A stretch of DNA of 64,000 bases, taken from assembly GCF_028583545.1 (NCBI RefSeq), contig NZ_CP087106.1, positions 3,704,501-3,768,500 on the forward strand, in the 5' to 3' direction. The DNA comes from Methylobacterium sp. NMS14P. GTDB taxonomy: Bacteria > Pseudomonadota > Alphaproteobacteria > Rhizobiales > Beijerinckiaceae. Of the stretch, positions 1-11,457 are shown in pieces; position 1 is the first letter of the stretch; every line of letters begins with the position of its first letter. The position numbers and the translations under genes were made by a program. The notes below the pieces were generated by a model. It had not been told where the DNA came from. It ran no database searches and saw only the letters and a list, made by a program, of their open reading frames with translations.

Positions 1-1
1 G

Positions 2-1603
<1,602 letters not shown>

Positions 1604-1613
1604 GGGGGCCCTG

Positions 1614-2504
1614 ATGGACACGAATGCCGGACACGGCCGCTACGGCTACAGCGCCCTCCCCGACCGCCCGGTCTACGACTGGCCGGCGGGCAAGCGGCTG
1701 GCCGTCTATGTCGGGCTGAACCTCGAGACCTTCGCGTTCGGCGAGGGCCTCGGCGCCGAGCTGGCCCCGGGCGGCCCGCAGCCGGACGTGCTCAACTACG
1801 CGTGGCGCGACTGGGGCAACCGGGTCGGCGCCTGGCGGATCGCCGCGATGCTGGACGAACTGGCCATGCCCGCGAGCGTGCTGGTCAACAGCAACCTCTA
1901 CCGGGACTGTCCCGGGCTGATCGAGGCGTTCCGGGCGCGGGGCGACGAGATCGTCGGCCACGGGCGGACCAACGCCGAGCGGCAGGGCACCCTCGACGAG
2001 GCCGCCGAGCGGGCGTTGATCGCCGAGACGACGCGGGTGATCGCCGCGCAGGAGGGCAGCCCGCCTGCCGGCTGGCTCGGGCCCTGGATCTCGCAGTCGC
2101 GGGTGACGCCTGACCTGCTCGCCGAGGCCGGCTACCGCTACCTGCTCGACTGGGACCACGACGACCAGCCGACCTGGTTCGCGACCCGCGGCGGCGGCCG
2201 AATCCTGACGGTGCCCTACCCGCAGGAACTCAACGACATCCCCGCCATCGTGGCCCGCAAGGAGACGGGGCGCCAGTTCGCCGAAGCCATCGTCGACGCC
2301 TTCGAAGAAATGCTGGAGCAGTCTCGGGGCGCGCCGCTGGTGATGGGCATCGCGCTCCATCCCTACATCGTCGGGCGCCCGCACCGGCTGCGGCCCCTGC
2401 GGCGGGCGCTCCGGCACATCGCCGACCGCCGCGCCGACATCTGGCTCACCACCGCCGGGGCGATCGCCGACCACATCGTGGCGCGAGAGGCCGGGCCGCG
2501 CTGA
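1614..2504 (+). CDS. Polysaccharide deacetylase family protein (PuuE/allantoinase-like)
   Basis: A 296-residue protein resembling NodB-fold deacetylases of the PuuE type, metal-dependent hydrolases acting on C-N bonds. Visible blocks are the N-terminal strand NLETFAFG, the WRDWGNRVGAWRI segment, a histidine motif EIVGHGRTNAERQ, PWISQSRVTPDLL, and the C-terminal MGIALHPYIVGRPHR histidine block. The ATG at 1614 is chosen over a GTG at 1593 because a G-rich Shine-Dalgarno stretch (1605-1609) sits just ahead and the GTG overlaps the upstream gene. It follows the fused transporter by 10 bases, so the two are probably co-transcribed and the substrate may be what the transporter imports. Allantoinase or a related amidohydrolase is the best guess; the substrate cannot be read from sequence. 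Confidence 0.75.
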   Translation: MDTNAGHGRYGYSALPDRPVYDWPAGKRLAVYVGLNLETFAFGEGLGAELAPGGPQPDVLNYAWRDWGNRVGAWRIAAMLDELAMPASVLVNSNLYRDCPGLIEAFRARGDEIVGHGRTNAERQGTLDEAAERALIAETTRVIAAQEGSPPAGWLGPWISQSRVTPDLLAEAGYRYLLDWDHDDQPTWFATRGGGRILTVPYPQELNDIPAIVARKETGRQFAEAIVDAFEEMLEQSRGAPLVMGIALHPYIVGRPHRLRPLRRALRHIADRRADIWLTTAGAIADHIVAREAGPR

Positions 2505-2525
2505 CGCGGCCCTGACCCGGCGAGC

Positions 2526-3305
<780 letters not shown>

Positions 3306-3309
3306 GGTC

Positions 3310-4161
3310 TCAGCGGGTCTCGAAGCGGCGTTCCAGGGCGGCGGTGAACCGGTCGATCGGGTAGCAGTAGAGGAAGAAGCACAGCAGCGCGAAGCCGTAG
3401 AGCGGCGCGAACAGCTCGGGGCGGCCGCCCTCGGCGGCGTGCACCTGCGCGGTCAGCGTCAGCATCTCGGTGACGCCGACGATGGAGGCCTGCACGGTCG
3501 CCATGGCGATGAGCGAGTAGACGTTCATCCAGGGCGGCAGCATGCGCTTCGCGCACTGGGGCAGGATGATGCGCCACATCGTCTGCCGCCGGGTGAAGGC
3601 CAGCGACTCGGCGGCTTCCCACTGGGTGTTCGGTACCGAGCGCACCGCGCCGCGGACGATCTCGGCGACGTTGGCCATGACCGGCAGGCTGAAGCCGAAG
3701 GTCGCCTTCACCCAGTCGGGCAGCGGCACGCGGATGCCGAACACGGTGATCTGGAACGGCACGAGGAACATCACGAAGAACAGCAGCACCAGCCAGGGCA
3801 CGTTGCGGAAGACCTGCGTGGCGCACCACGCGAGGCGGGGCAGGATCCGCCCCTCCGCCAGCATGGCCAGCCCGAGCCCGATGCCCGCCACCGTCCCGAT
3901 CGCCATCGCCATCAGTGAGATCGCGACGTTGAAGGCGAAGCCCGTGAGCAGGAGAGGCGCCCACTTGATCACGACCTCCAGCGGCGACAGCGCGGCGGTT
4001 CCTCCCTGCGCCCAGGCCGGGACGGCGACGAGGGCGAGCCCGGTCAGCAGCCAGAGATGGGCCGGGCGCAGGCGCGCCGCCGCGCGGTCCTTCGGGAGCG
4101 CGAACGGCAGGAGCACCGGCAGGTCCCCCGGTCGCCCGCCCTGCGGATCGGCAGCGTTCAT
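3310..4161 (-). CDS. Polar amino acid ABC transporter permease (HisMQ/GltK family)
   Basis: A 283-residue inner-membrane permease. The ATG at 4161 overlaps the stop of the upstream permease by four bases (ATGA), which fixes this start. The first 60 residues are unusual for the family: a polar leader, then a hydrophobic stretch LWLLTGLALVAVPAWAQGG that looks like an extra helix or signal sequence. The family core follows, with LLLTGFAFNVAISLMAMAIG, VFRNVPWLVLLFFVMFL and an EAA-type loop EAAESLAFTRRQTMWRIILP that docks on the ATPase. It forms the heterodimeric channel with the permease at 4158-4907. Confidence 0.9.
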   Translation of the reverse strand: MNAADPQGGRPGDLPVLLPFALPKDRAAARLRPAHLWLLTGLALVAVPAWAQGGTAALSPLEVVIKWAPLLLTGFAFNVAISLMAMAIGTVAGIGLGLAMLAEGRILPRLAWCATQVFRNVPWLVLLFFVMFLVPFQITVFGIRVPLPDWVKATFGFSLPVMANVAEIVRGAVRSVPNTQWEAAESLAFTRRQTMWRIILPQCAKRMLPPWMNVYSLIAMATVQASIVGVTEMLTLTAQVHAAEGGRPELFAPLYGFALLCFFLYCYPIDRFTAALERRFETR

Positions 4162-4907
4162 CGGCCGTATCCCGGGATGCGCAGGGTGCGTTCCCAGCGG
4201 TGCATGATCCAGACGAGTACGCCGACGAGGACCGCGTAGGTCGCCAGCAGCACCAGCATCATCTCCAGGACGTTCTGCGACTCCGACCAGATCTGCTTGA
4301 CCGCGTACAGCGTCTCCGGAACCGCGATGGCGTAGGCCAGCGTCGTGGTCTTCAGGAGGTTGATCAGGTTGTTGTTCAGGGCCGGCAGGCAGACGCGCAG
4401 GGCCAGCGGCAGGACGACGTACCGGTAGGCCTTGAACCGGGTGTAGCCCAGGGCCTCGGCGGCCTCGACCGTGGTCCGCGGCACGGCCTCGATGCCGGAG
4501 CGGAAGATCTCGACGTTGAACGCGCCCGCGAACAGCGATAGCGAGATGATCGCCCACTGGACGTTGCTGAGGATCGGCGCGCGCAGGCCGTCCGCCGAGC
4601 GGATGTCCGGGAGCAGCGTCCCGAGGCCGAAGTAGAAGAAGAAGATCTGCACGAGCGGCGGCGTGTTGCGGAACACCACCACGAAGCCGTTGACCAGCGC
4701 CCGCAGGACGCGCGACGGCCCGCTCTGCAGGAGCGCGCCGACGGCGCCGATGACGAGGCTCGCCAGGATCGTGCTGATCCCGAGGAGCAGCGTCATCCGC
4801 AGGCCGGCCACGTACCGGTCCCAGTCGTAGGGATCGTAGAAGACCGTGAAGTTGAAGCCCGTGGTCTCGTAGAGCTGCTGGAACCACGCCTGGATCGTGG
4901 CGATCAT
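4158..4907 (-). CDS. Polar amino acid ABC transporter permease (HisMQ/GltJ family)
   Basis: A 249-residue permease of the His/Glu/Gln/opine family. It has several hydrophobic helices, the conserved VFRNTPPLVQIFFFYFGL segment and an EAA loop (VEAAEALGYTRFKAYRYVVLP) for ATPase contact. The NNNLINLLKTTTLAYAIAVPE block near residue 185 is typical of the family. The gene lies 37 bases after the binding-protein gene and overlaps the second permease by four bases, so the operon order is binding protein, permease, permease, ATPase. Confidence 0.92.
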   Translation of the reverse strand: MIATIQAWFQQLYETTGFNFTVFYDPYDWDRYVAGLRMTLLLGISTILASLVIGAVGALLQSGPSRVLRALVNGFVVVFRNTPPLVQIFFFYFGLGTLLPDIRSADGLRAPILSNVQWAIISLSLFAGAFNVEIFRSGIEAVPRTTVEAAEALGYTRFKAYRYVVLPLALRVCLPALNNNLINLLKTTTLAYAIAVPETLYAVKQIWSESQNVLEMMLVLLATYAVLVGVLVWIMHRWERTLRIPGYGR

Positions 4908-4944
4908 CGCGGGCGAACGTTCGGCTTCGGCGTGCAGGCGCGCA

Positions 4945-5787
4945 TCAGTTGGTCGCGTTCTTGTACTTCTCGTGCATCGCCTTCGAGTAAGCGGTCGGCT
5001 CGATGCCCCACTTCTTCTCCTCGTTGACGATGAAGCCGGTCTTCATCCAGTCCTTGGTGGCGTCCTCGACCGCGGTCTGGAGCGTGGTGTTGCCCTGCGC
5101 CACCGCCATCATCCACGGAGCGTCGAGGATGCCCTTGAGCGGCAGCGCGTAGTTGGCCTTCCAGTCGTCGTCGAGCAGCTTACCCTGCAGCATGCTCTGG
5201 TCGTAGACGTAGCCGATGCAGTTGCCCTGCTTGAGCGCGAAGAGCGGCTTCTCGGACCCGTCGAAGGCGACGATCTCCGCCCCGTAGGTCCGCGCGACGT
5301 CCTTGTTGTACCACGCCCCCGAAGTGGCGCAGACCGGCTTGCCCTTGAGCTGCGCCCAATCGGTGATGCCGGACGACTTGGGCAGCAGGACGTTGACGAA
5401 GTCGGAATAGTAGTTCGGGTCGATCGCCTGCACGACGCGGCGGCGCTCCGGCTTGTCCGACAGGGTGGCGATCAGCAGATCGACCTTGCCCTGCTGCAGG
5501 AACTCGATCCGGTTGGCCGAGACGACCGGCACGAGCTCGAGCTTCACGCCCAGCCGCTTGGCGAGGTCGGCGGCGAGATCGGGCTCGAGGCCGATGATCG
5601 TCCCGCTCGGGTCGCGGAAGCCGAACGGCTTGTAATCCGCCTTCACGCCGACGATCAGCGTCCCGCGCTTCTTGATCGCGTCGACGCCGTCGGCGGCCGC
5701 GGCCCGGCCGGGCAGCGCGACGGCCGAGAACGCCGCGAGCGCGGCCATCGCACCGGTGCTCAGAAGGGTGCGGATCGTGAGGCGCAT
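4945..5787 (-). CDS. Periplasmic amino acid-binding protein of ABC transporter (SBP family 3)
   Basis: A 280-residue periplasmic solute-binding protein. The ATG at 5787 is chosen because AGGAAAG lies just ahead and a clear signal peptide follows (MRLTIRTLLSTGAM to an ALPGRAAAA cleavage region). The mature part begins DAIKKRGTLIVGVKADYKPF, typical of family 3, with FRDPSGTIIGLEPDLAADLA and the hinge block GKPVCATSGAWYNKD. It should capture an amino acid or related zwitterion for the two permeases encoded downstream. Two conserved-looking cysteines (in KPVCATSG and KQGNCIGY) could form a disulfide. The ligand is not identifiable; the adjacent SolA-like oxidase hints at an N-methylated amine, which is only inference. 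Confidence 0.9.
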   Translation of the reverse strand: MRLTIRTLLSTGAMAALAAFSAVALPGRAAAADGVDAIKKRGTLIVGVKADYKPFGFRDPSGTIIGLEPDLAADLAKRLGVKLELVPVVSANRIEFLQQGKVDLLIATLSDKPERRRVVQAIDPNYYSDFVNVLLPKSSGITDWAQLKGKPVCATSGAWYNKDVARTYGAEIVAFDGSEKPLFALKQGNCIGYVYDQSMLQGKLLDDDWKANYALPLKGILDAPWMMAVAQGNTTLQTAVEDATKDWMKTGFIVNEEKKWGIEPTAYSKAMHEKYKNATN

Positions 5788-5858
5788 CGGATCTTTCCTG
5801 CTCGGGTCGACTGATCTTGGCACGGTTTCAAGCAATCCACGAGCCATTGGCCGGCGCA

Positions 5859-7022
5859 TCAACTGAAACGTGCCAGAGCGAAGGGCTTGAGATCGACGGT
5901 GCCGCCGGTCCCGGCCAGCTCCGCCGCGACGGCCTCGCCGATGCCGGCCGAGTGCTTGAAGCCGTGCCCCGAGCAGGCGGAGACGACCAGGACCCGCTCC
6001 ATCGCGGGATGCCGGTCGATGATGAAGCCGCGGTCGGGGGTCACCGTGTAGACGCAGGCCGCGGCCTGGACGACCTCCGGGGTCGCGCCGGCCAGCCGGT
6101 TCGCGACGCGCAGCCGGTACATGTCGTCGGATTCCGACGGGTCGACCCGGCGCTCCACCCCGTCGGCGCTGGTGGTGGTGCTGTACTGCTCCGTCGCGAC
6201 CTTGATGGACCCGTCGAGCGGCGGGAAGCCGTAGAGGTATGCCGTGTCGCTCGTCCCGTACATCCAGATGAAGACCGGCGCGTGCGGCCCGTAGGCGGTC
6301 TCGTCCGCCAGCGCGTACCAGTGCAGGAGCTGACGGCGGACGGTCAGCAGACGGTCGAACGGGCTCCCGAGCAGCGGGGCCGTCCAGGCGCCAGCGGCCA
6401 CGACGGCGCGGTCGGCCAGGATCGTCCCCTCCGCCGTCTCGATGCGGACGCCGCTCCCGTCCTGCTGCAGCCCGACCACCGCGCAGTTCGTGCGGATCTC
6501 GGCACCCGCGGCACCCGCGCGGCCGAGCTGCGCCGCGAGGCAGCGCTCCGGGAACACGTAGCCGCCGCCCGGCTCGTAATAGGCCTTCTCGTCGCCCGCG
6601 AGGTTGAGGAATTGCGGGAACCGCCGGGCCACCTCCGCGCCGGTGAGCACCTCGTGGACGATGCCGGCCCCCTCCGCGGCGCCGATGGAGCGTCCGACGA
6701 AGTCCGGCTTGCCGTGATGCGAGGAGACGCCGTGGCCTGGGGCCATGACGAGGGCCCCGCAGGCGTTCAGCAGCGTCTCGCCCGTCTCGGCCTCCAGCTC
6801 GCGCCAGATGCGGTGCGAGGCGGTGACGAAGGGCACGTAGTCGGCGCCCTCACCGACCGCCTGCCGGGTGATCCGCGTCTCGCCGTGGCTGGACCCGAGC
6901 GCGTGGGGCGGCGCGAAGCGGTCGAGCCCGATCACCGCGGCGCCACGCTTCGCCAGCTGGTAGAGCGCGGCGCTGCCCATCGCGCCGAGCCCCAGGACGG
7001 CGACGTCGTAGCGGCGGCTCAC
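5859..7022 (-). CDS. solA: FAD-dependent amine oxidase, monomeric sarcosine oxidase / N-methyltryptophan oxidase family
   Basis: A 387-residue flavoprotein that should oxidise an N-methyl amino acid or secondary amine to the imine with release of hydrogen peroxide. The dinucleotide fold opens with YDVAVLGLGAMGSAALYQLA, followed by the family block LGSSHGETRITRQA that binds FAD. Near the C-terminus ACVYTVTPDRGFIIDRHP contains the cysteine that carries covalent FAD in monomeric sarcosine oxidases. The GTG at 7022 is preferred because homology begins there; the reading frame extends upstream through low-complexity sequence. It is divergent from a GlxA-type regulator, a common arrangement for amine catabolism, and ends 72 bases before the ABC binding-protein gene. 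Confidence 0.85.
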   Translation of the reverse strand: MSRRYDVAVLGLGAMGSAALYQLAKRGAAVIGLDRFAPPHALGSSHGETRITRQAVGEGADYVPFVTASHRIWRELEAETGETLLNACGALVMAPGHGVSSHHGKPDFVGRSIGAAEGAGIVHEVLTGAEVARRFPQFLNLAGDEKAYYEPGGGYVFPERCLAAQLGRAGAAGAEIRTNCAVVGLQQDGSGVRIETAEGTILADRAVVAAGAWTAPLLGSPFDRLLTVRRQLLHWYALADETAYGPHAPVFIWMYGTSDTAYLYGFPPLDGSIKVATEQYSTTTSADGVERRVDPSESDDMYRLRVANRLAGATPEVVQAAACVYTVTPDRGFIIDRHPAMERVLVVSACSGHGFKHSAGIGEAVAAELAGTGGTVDLKPFALARFS

Positions 7023-7225
7023 GGCCGGCGCTCTTGCGGGCTGCCGGGACGGGACGCCGCCGCGTCGGGGAGCGGGAGCAGATCGGCAGGTTGAGGCATC
7101 CGGAGGCGGTCTCGCGCGGCACGGGATAACGGCACACAGCATGATGGATGCCGAGGCGGGCGTTTGACTGACACGGACGGTTTCCTGCACTTTTGAGCCA
7201 TCGGGGAGCGGAGGGCGCGTGTGAG

Positions 7226-8182
7226 ATGGAGGCGGAGACCGGGGACCGGCCGCAGGAGATCGGCTTCATCCTCGTGCCCGGCTTCGCGCTGCTGTCCTTC
7301 GCTTCGGGTTGCGAGCCGTTCCGGGCGGCCAACGAACTCGCCGGGCGGCCGCTCTACCGCCTGCGCTACTTCGGCGAGTCGGAAGGCTCAGTGGCCGCCT
7401 CGTCGGGCGCCGAGATTCCCACCGAGGCGCTGCCGCGCCTGCGCGGCCACCTCCACACCCTCTTCGTCTGCGCGGGCGGAGAGCCGACCGGGTGGGACAG
7501 GCCCGAGATCCACGCGGCTCTCCGGCGGATGGCCCGGCTCGGTGTCCGCATCGGCGGCATCTCGGGCGGTCCCTACCTGATGGCCGCGGCGGGCCTGCTG
7601 GCCGATCGCGCGTTCACGCTCCACTGGGAATATGCCGGCGCCACGGTCGAGACCTTCCCGGAGGCGCGCCTGAGCCGGGCGCGCTACGTCGCCGACGGCG
7701 ATCGCCTGACCTGCGGCGGCGGCGTCGCCCCCCTGGAGATGGCCCACGCGCTGATCGCCGAGCGCATGGGCGAGGCCTTCGCCCGCCGCGTCTCCGACTG
7801 GTTCCTCCACACCGCCATCGGCGCCGCCGACGACCCGCAGCGGGCCTCCGCGGTCGAGCGCTACGGGATCCACCATCCGGCCCTGCTGGCGGTGCTGGAG
7901 ACGATGGAGAAGACCGTGGAGGCGCCGCTCGGCCGCCTCGCCATGGCGCGCCTCGCGGCGATCAGCCCGCGCCACCTCGATCGGCTGTTCCTCGAGAAGC
8001 TCGGCCTGAGCTTCTCGGCCCAGTACAGGGCCATCCGCCTCGCCCACGGACGGCGCCTGCTGCGCCAGAGCCCGCTCAGGATCGGGGAGATCGCGACGGC
8101 CTGCGGCTTCTCGAGCGCGGCCCATTTCGCCCGCTGCTACCGGTCCCAGTTCGGCTGCAGCCCGTCCGCGGAGCGAGCGTGA
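7226..8182 (+). CDS. GlxA family AraC-type transcriptional regulator
   Basis: About 318 residues. The N-terminal DJ-1/PfpI-like domain (IGFILVPGFALLSFASGCEPF at its start) lacks a catalytic cysteine at the nucleophile elbow, which reads GGISGGPYLMAAAGLL, so it is a ligand-sensing rather than enzymatic domain. The C-terminus carries two AraC-type helix-turn-helix motifs (LAAISPRHLDRLFLEKLG and IGEIATACGFSSAAHFARCY). It is divergently transcribed from the SolA-like oxidase and probably activates that gene and the transporter behind it in response to a quaternary or methylated amine, as GlxA-family GbdR, CdhR and SouR do. The ATG at 7226 follows GGAGCGGAGGG; a TTG at 7193 is an alternative start. 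Confidence 0.88.
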   Translation: MEAETGDRPQEIGFILVPGFALLSFASGCEPFRAANELAGRPLYRLRYFGESEGSVAASSGAEIPTEALPRLRGHLHTLFVCAGGEPTGWDRPEIHAALRRMARLGVRIGGISGGPYLMAAAGLLADRAFTLHWEYAGATVETFPEARLSRARYVADGDRLTCGGGVAPLEMAHALIAERMGEAFARRVSDWFLHTAIGAADDPQRASAVERYGIHHPALLAVLETMEKTVEAPLGRLAMARLAAISPRHLDRLFLEKLGLSFSAQYRAIRLAHGRRLLRQSPLRIGEIATACGFSSAAHFARCYRSQFGCSPSAERA

Positions 8183-8206
8183 CGTCCGCGCGGGCAGTCC
8201 GAGCCG

Positions 8207-8995
8207 TCAGTCCCGCGCGTCCGGGAGAGGCGGCGGATCGACGGGATCCTCCCGGCGCAGCGCGACGCCGCTGGTGCCCTGGGCCAGCATCGCCCGCAGC
8301 AGCGCCTCCATCTGGCCGACGGCCGCCTCGACCGCCAGGCCGTCCTGCCGGATGTTCGAGATGCAGTTGCGCCGCGAGTCGGGCAGCCCCGGCGCCGGGC
8401 CGAACGTGACGTAGCAGCCCAGGCTGTCGGAGGCCGACAGGCCCGGCCGCTCCCCGATCAGCACCACGACGCAGCGCGCCCCGAGCCGGGCCCCGATCGG
8501 ATCGCCGATCGCCACCCGCCCCTGGCTCGCCACGACCACGGGCGCCAGGCTCCAGCCGGCCCGCCGCGCCCGCGCCGCGAGCGCCGCGGCGGCCGGGACC
8601 GCGTTCAGCGCGACCGCCGTCGCCGAGAGCCCGTCGGCGATCACGATGGCGACGTCGAAGCCTTGTCCGAGCCCGTCGAGCAGCGCCGCGGATTCCGGAT
8701 CGAGGGCCCGGCCCCAGTCCGGCCGGCGCAGGTACTCCGCCCGGTCGGTCACGGCCGAGCGGACCTCCACCGCCTCCAGGCCCTGGACCGTCAGCGCCTC
8801 GCGAATCGCGGCCGCGTCGAGGGGCGTCCACACCGCCTCGCGGGCGCGGGCGTGGTCGAGGCCGAAGGCGAGCGCCGCGCCGGTCGGGAGGCCGGCGCCG
8901 TGCGCGCCCAGCGCGACGCGCGCCTGGGTCAGCCCGCGCAGGTCGTGCAGCGTCGGGGGGCCCGGGCGGGTCGGCTCGGTCGGCTCGTCGCTCAC
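8207..8995 (-). CDS. eutC: Ethanolamine ammonia-lyase small subunit EutC
   Basis: A 262-residue small subunit of the adenosylcobalamin-dependent enzyme that converts ethanolamine to acetaldehyde and ammonia. It shows TQARVALGAHGAGLPTGAAL near the N-terminus, VAIVIADGLSATAV, and the family block SRRNCISNIRQDGL near the C-terminus. Its GTG start at 8995 overlaps the eutB stop by four bases (GTGA), giving tight translational coupling. The N-terminal extension is short and proline-rich and has no obvious microcompartment-targeting helix. No eutA reactivase, eutH carrier or shell gene lies nearby. Confidence 0.95.
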   Translation of the reverse strand: MSDEPTEPTRPGPPTLHDLRGLTQARVALGAHGAGLPTGAALAFGLDHARAREAVWTPLDAAAIREALTVQGLEAVEVRSAVTDRAEYLRRPDWGRALDPESAALLDGLGQGFDVAIVIADGLSATAVALNAVPAAAALAARARRAGWSLAPVVVASQGRVAIGDPIGARLGARCVVVLIGERPGLSASDSLGCYVTFGPAPGLPDSRRNCISNIRQDGLAVEAAVGQMEALLRAMLAQGTSGVALRREDPVDPPPLPDARD

Positions 8996-10395
8996 GCGGC
9001 CCTCCCCGGCAGCAGCCGGGACGCCTCGGCGAGGGCCGGGGGCAGCGCGCCCGTCGCGCTGGCCAGCCGGCCCTGCGCGTCCGTGATCCGCACGTCCCGC
9101 AGCCACGCCTCGAATTCCGGGGCCGGACGGCGCCCCAACGTCTCGCGGGCGAAGACCGCGTCGTGGTGCGACAGCGACTGGTAGTTCAGCATCACGTCGT
9201 CCGCCCCCGGCACGGTGATGACGAAGTTGACGCCGGCCGCGCACAGCAGGGTCAGGAGCGCGTCCATGTCCTCGCCGTCGGCGTCGGCATGGTTGGTGTA
9301 GCAGACGTCCACGCCCATCGGCAGGCCGAGCAGCTTGCCGCAGAAGTGGTCCTCCAATCCGGCGCGGATGATCTGCTTGCCGTTGTAGAGATATTCGGGA
9401 CCGATGAAGCCCACGACCGTGTTGACGAGGAGGGGATCGAACTCTCGCGCCACCGCGTAGGCGCGCGCCTCCATCGTCTGCTGGTCGACGCCCCAGTGCG
9501 CCTCCGCCGAGAGGGCCGAGCCCTGGCCGGTCTCGAAGTACATGTATTGGCCGCCCTCCAGGCAGCGGCCGAGCGACCGCGCCGCGTCCGAGGCCTCGCG
9601 CAGGACGGCGAGGTCGACGCCGAAGCCGGCATTGGCTTTCTGCGAGCCGGCCACCGACTGGAACACGAGGTCGACGGGCGCTCCACGGGCCATGGCCTCG
9701 ATCGCCACCGTGACGTGGCCGAGGCAGCAGTGCTGGGTCGGCACGTCGAGGCGCAGCCGCAGGGTCTCCAGCAGCTCGACGATGCGGATGTAGTCCGGCA
9801 GGGAATCGGTGGCCGGGTTCACGCCGATCACCGCGTCGCCCGAGCCCATCAGCAGGCCGTCGAGGGCCGAGATCAGGATGCCCTCGGACGAGTCGGTCGG
9901 GTGGTTGGGCTGGTTGCGGGTGGCGAGCCGACCGGGCAGGCCGATGGTCGAGCGGAAGCGCGTCACCACCGGCCGCTTGGCGGCGACGGCGACGAGGTCC
10001 TGCAGCCGGCAGATCTTGGAGACCGCCGCGACCATCTCGGGCGTGAGGCCGGGCGCGAGCGCGGCGAGGGCGTCCGCGTCGGCGGCGGGCGCGAGCAGCC
10101 ACTCGCGGAAGGCGCCGACCGTCAGCGACGAGACCGGCGCGAAGGCCGCCGCGTCGTGCCGGCGGGCGATGAGGTCCGAGACCTCGTCCTCGTCCGAGGG
10201 GATCAGCTCCTCGGCCAGGAAGGTCTTGAGCGGCAGGTCGGCGAGGGCGATCTGCGCGGCCAGGCGCTCTACCGGCCCGTCGGCGCAGAGCCCGGCGAGC
10301 TGGTCGCCCGAGCGCTCCGGCGTGGCCTTGGCGAGCAGGCTGCGCAGGTCCGGGAAGGTGAAGCGCGTACCTTCGATCGTCGTCGCGTAGGCCAT
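8992..10395 (-). CDS. eutB: Ethanolamine ammonia-lyase large subunit EutB
   Basis: A 467-residue catalytic subunit with strong family conservation. Blocks include ATRNQPNHPTDSSEGILISA, QYMYFETGQGSALSAEAHWG, VVGFIGPEYLYNGKQIIRAG and ADDVMLNYQSLSHHDAVFAR. It cleaves ethanolamine by a cobalamin-radical mechanism, and the active enzyme is a (EutB-EutC)6 assembly in the cytoplasm. The gene has its own 97-base upstream gap after the L,D-transpeptidase gene; no cobalamin riboswitch was recognised there. The pair provides carbon and nitrogen from ethanolamine, in keeping with the amine-oxidase and amino-acid transport genes upstream. Confidence 0.97.
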   Translation of the reverse strand: MAYATTIEGTRFTFPDLRSLLAKATPERSGDQLAGLCADGPVERLAAQIALADLPLKTFLAEELIPSDEDEVSDLIARRHDAAAFAPVSSLTVGAFREWLLAPAADADALAALAPGLTPEMVAAVSKICRLQDLVAVAAKRPVVTRFRSTIGLPGRLATRNQPNHPTDSSEGILISALDGLLMGSGDAVIGVNPATDSLPDYIRIVELLETLRLRLDVPTQHCCLGHVTVAIEAMARGAPVDLVFQSVAGSQKANAGFGVDLAVLREASDAARSLGRCLEGGQYMYFETGQGSALSAEAHWGVDQQTMEARAYAVAREFDPLLVNTVVGFIGPEYLYNGKQIIRAGLEDHFCGKLLGLPMGVDVCYTNHADADGEDMDALLTLLCAAGVNFVITVPGADDVMLNYQSLSHHDAVFARETLGRRPAPEFEAWLRDVRITDAQGRLASATGALPPALAEASRLLPGRAA

Positions 10396-10492
10396 GCGGG
10401 CGCTCCCGGCGCGCTGTCGGACGTCAGGGAATCCGATCCTGCCGGATGTCGGGGCCGCCGGGAAGCGGGGACGGCGCGGGCGCTGCCCGTCC

Positions 10493-11197
10493 TCAGGCCG
10501 GCAGCACGACCACCTTCGTCTTCACCGGCGTGCGCGCGTAGAGGTGGATCATGTCCTGGCTGAGCAGGCCGACGCAGCCGCTGGTGATGCCCGTGCCGAT
10601 CGATTCGGCGTCGCTGCTCGCGTAGATCGTGTAGAGCGTGTAGGCGCCGTTCTGGTAGAGGTGCAGCGTGCGGGCACCGAGCGGGTTGTCGAGGCCGCCG
10701 GGCATGCCGCGGGCGTACTTCGCGGCCTCGGGCTGGCGCCGGATCATCTCCTTGGGCGGGGTCCACGTCGCCCACTCGGACTTGCGGCCGACATAGGCGT
10801 CGCCGTTCCACAGGAAGCCCTGGCGGCCGACATTGGCGCCGTAGCGCGTGGCCGTGCCGTCGCCCTCGATGCGGTAGACGTAATAGTTGGCGGGATCGAC
10901 CACGATCGTGCCGGGCGCCTCCGACGAGGCGTACTGGACGGTCCGCCGATAGTATTTCGGGTTGACCTTGCTGACGTCGACCGCCGGGATCGGGAACTTC
11001 TCGTTCGGCATCGGCCCGTAGGTCTTCGCCGCCTCGGCCATGAGCAGGGTGTCGGTCGTTCCGCACCCGCCGAGCGAGAGGGCGCCGATCCCGAGGGCGG
11101 AGCCGGCCAGGAACGACCGGCGGCTGAGAAGTGCCGCCTCGCATCCGAGGCGCCCGCGCCCGTCGAGCCCGCCGGCCTTGCGATCGTCCGTCATCAT
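10493..11197 (-). CDS. L,D-transpeptidase (YkuD domain), Tat/lipoprotein-type export signal
   Basis: A 234-residue envelope enzyme that would form 3-3 peptidoglycan crosslinks or attach proteins to peptidoglycan. The N-terminus has a twin-arginine motif SRRSFLAG, a hydrophobic stretch and a lipobox-like SLGGC near residue 43. The catalytic region has the cysteine in GITSGCVGL, where the family usually reads SHGCIRL, so the residue after Cys-Val is glycine rather than arginine. Family blocks VVDPANYYVYRIEGDG and GGLDNPLGARTLHLY are also visible. The start is one of two adjacent ATGs at 11197 and 11194; the frame extends upstream but homology does not. It is separated from eutB by 97 bases. Confidence 0.85.
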   Translation of the reverse strand: MMTDDRKAGGLDGRGRLGCEAALLSRRSFLAGSALGIGALSLGGCGTTDTLLMAEAAKTYGPMPNEKFPIPAVDVSKVNPKYYRRTVQYASSEAPGTIVVDPANYYVYRIEGDGTATRYGANVGRQGFLWNGDAYVGRKSEWATWTPPKEMIRRQPEAAKYARGMPGGLDNPLGARTLHLYQNGAYTLYTIYASSDAESIGTGITSGCVGLLSQDMIHLYARTPVKTKVVVLPA

Positions 11198-11457
11198 CGC
11201 CCTGGACTTCCCTGTCCTGCAGCCCGGCGCCACCGCGCGGCGTGCCCCCGTCGCGCGAACGGCCAAGCTTGAGAGTGCCGCGTGCCAGCGTGCCTGGCAA
11301 GCTTGTCTCTACAGAGCCGAGAGCGGCCGAAATGCGTCGCAAGTGTGGTGGATCCCCGTGATCTCCAGACTTCGTCGCCGAACGTTCGTGTCGAATGCGC
11401 CGGGTGTGCTTCGGCTGCCGCGGGCGTCCCGGCGCGCGGCGACGCCGGTCGGCGGCG

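Noticed and set aside
10396..10492. A cobalamin riboswitch upstream of eutB
   Set aside because: No B12-box pattern was seen in the 97-base gap, which is also short for such an element.
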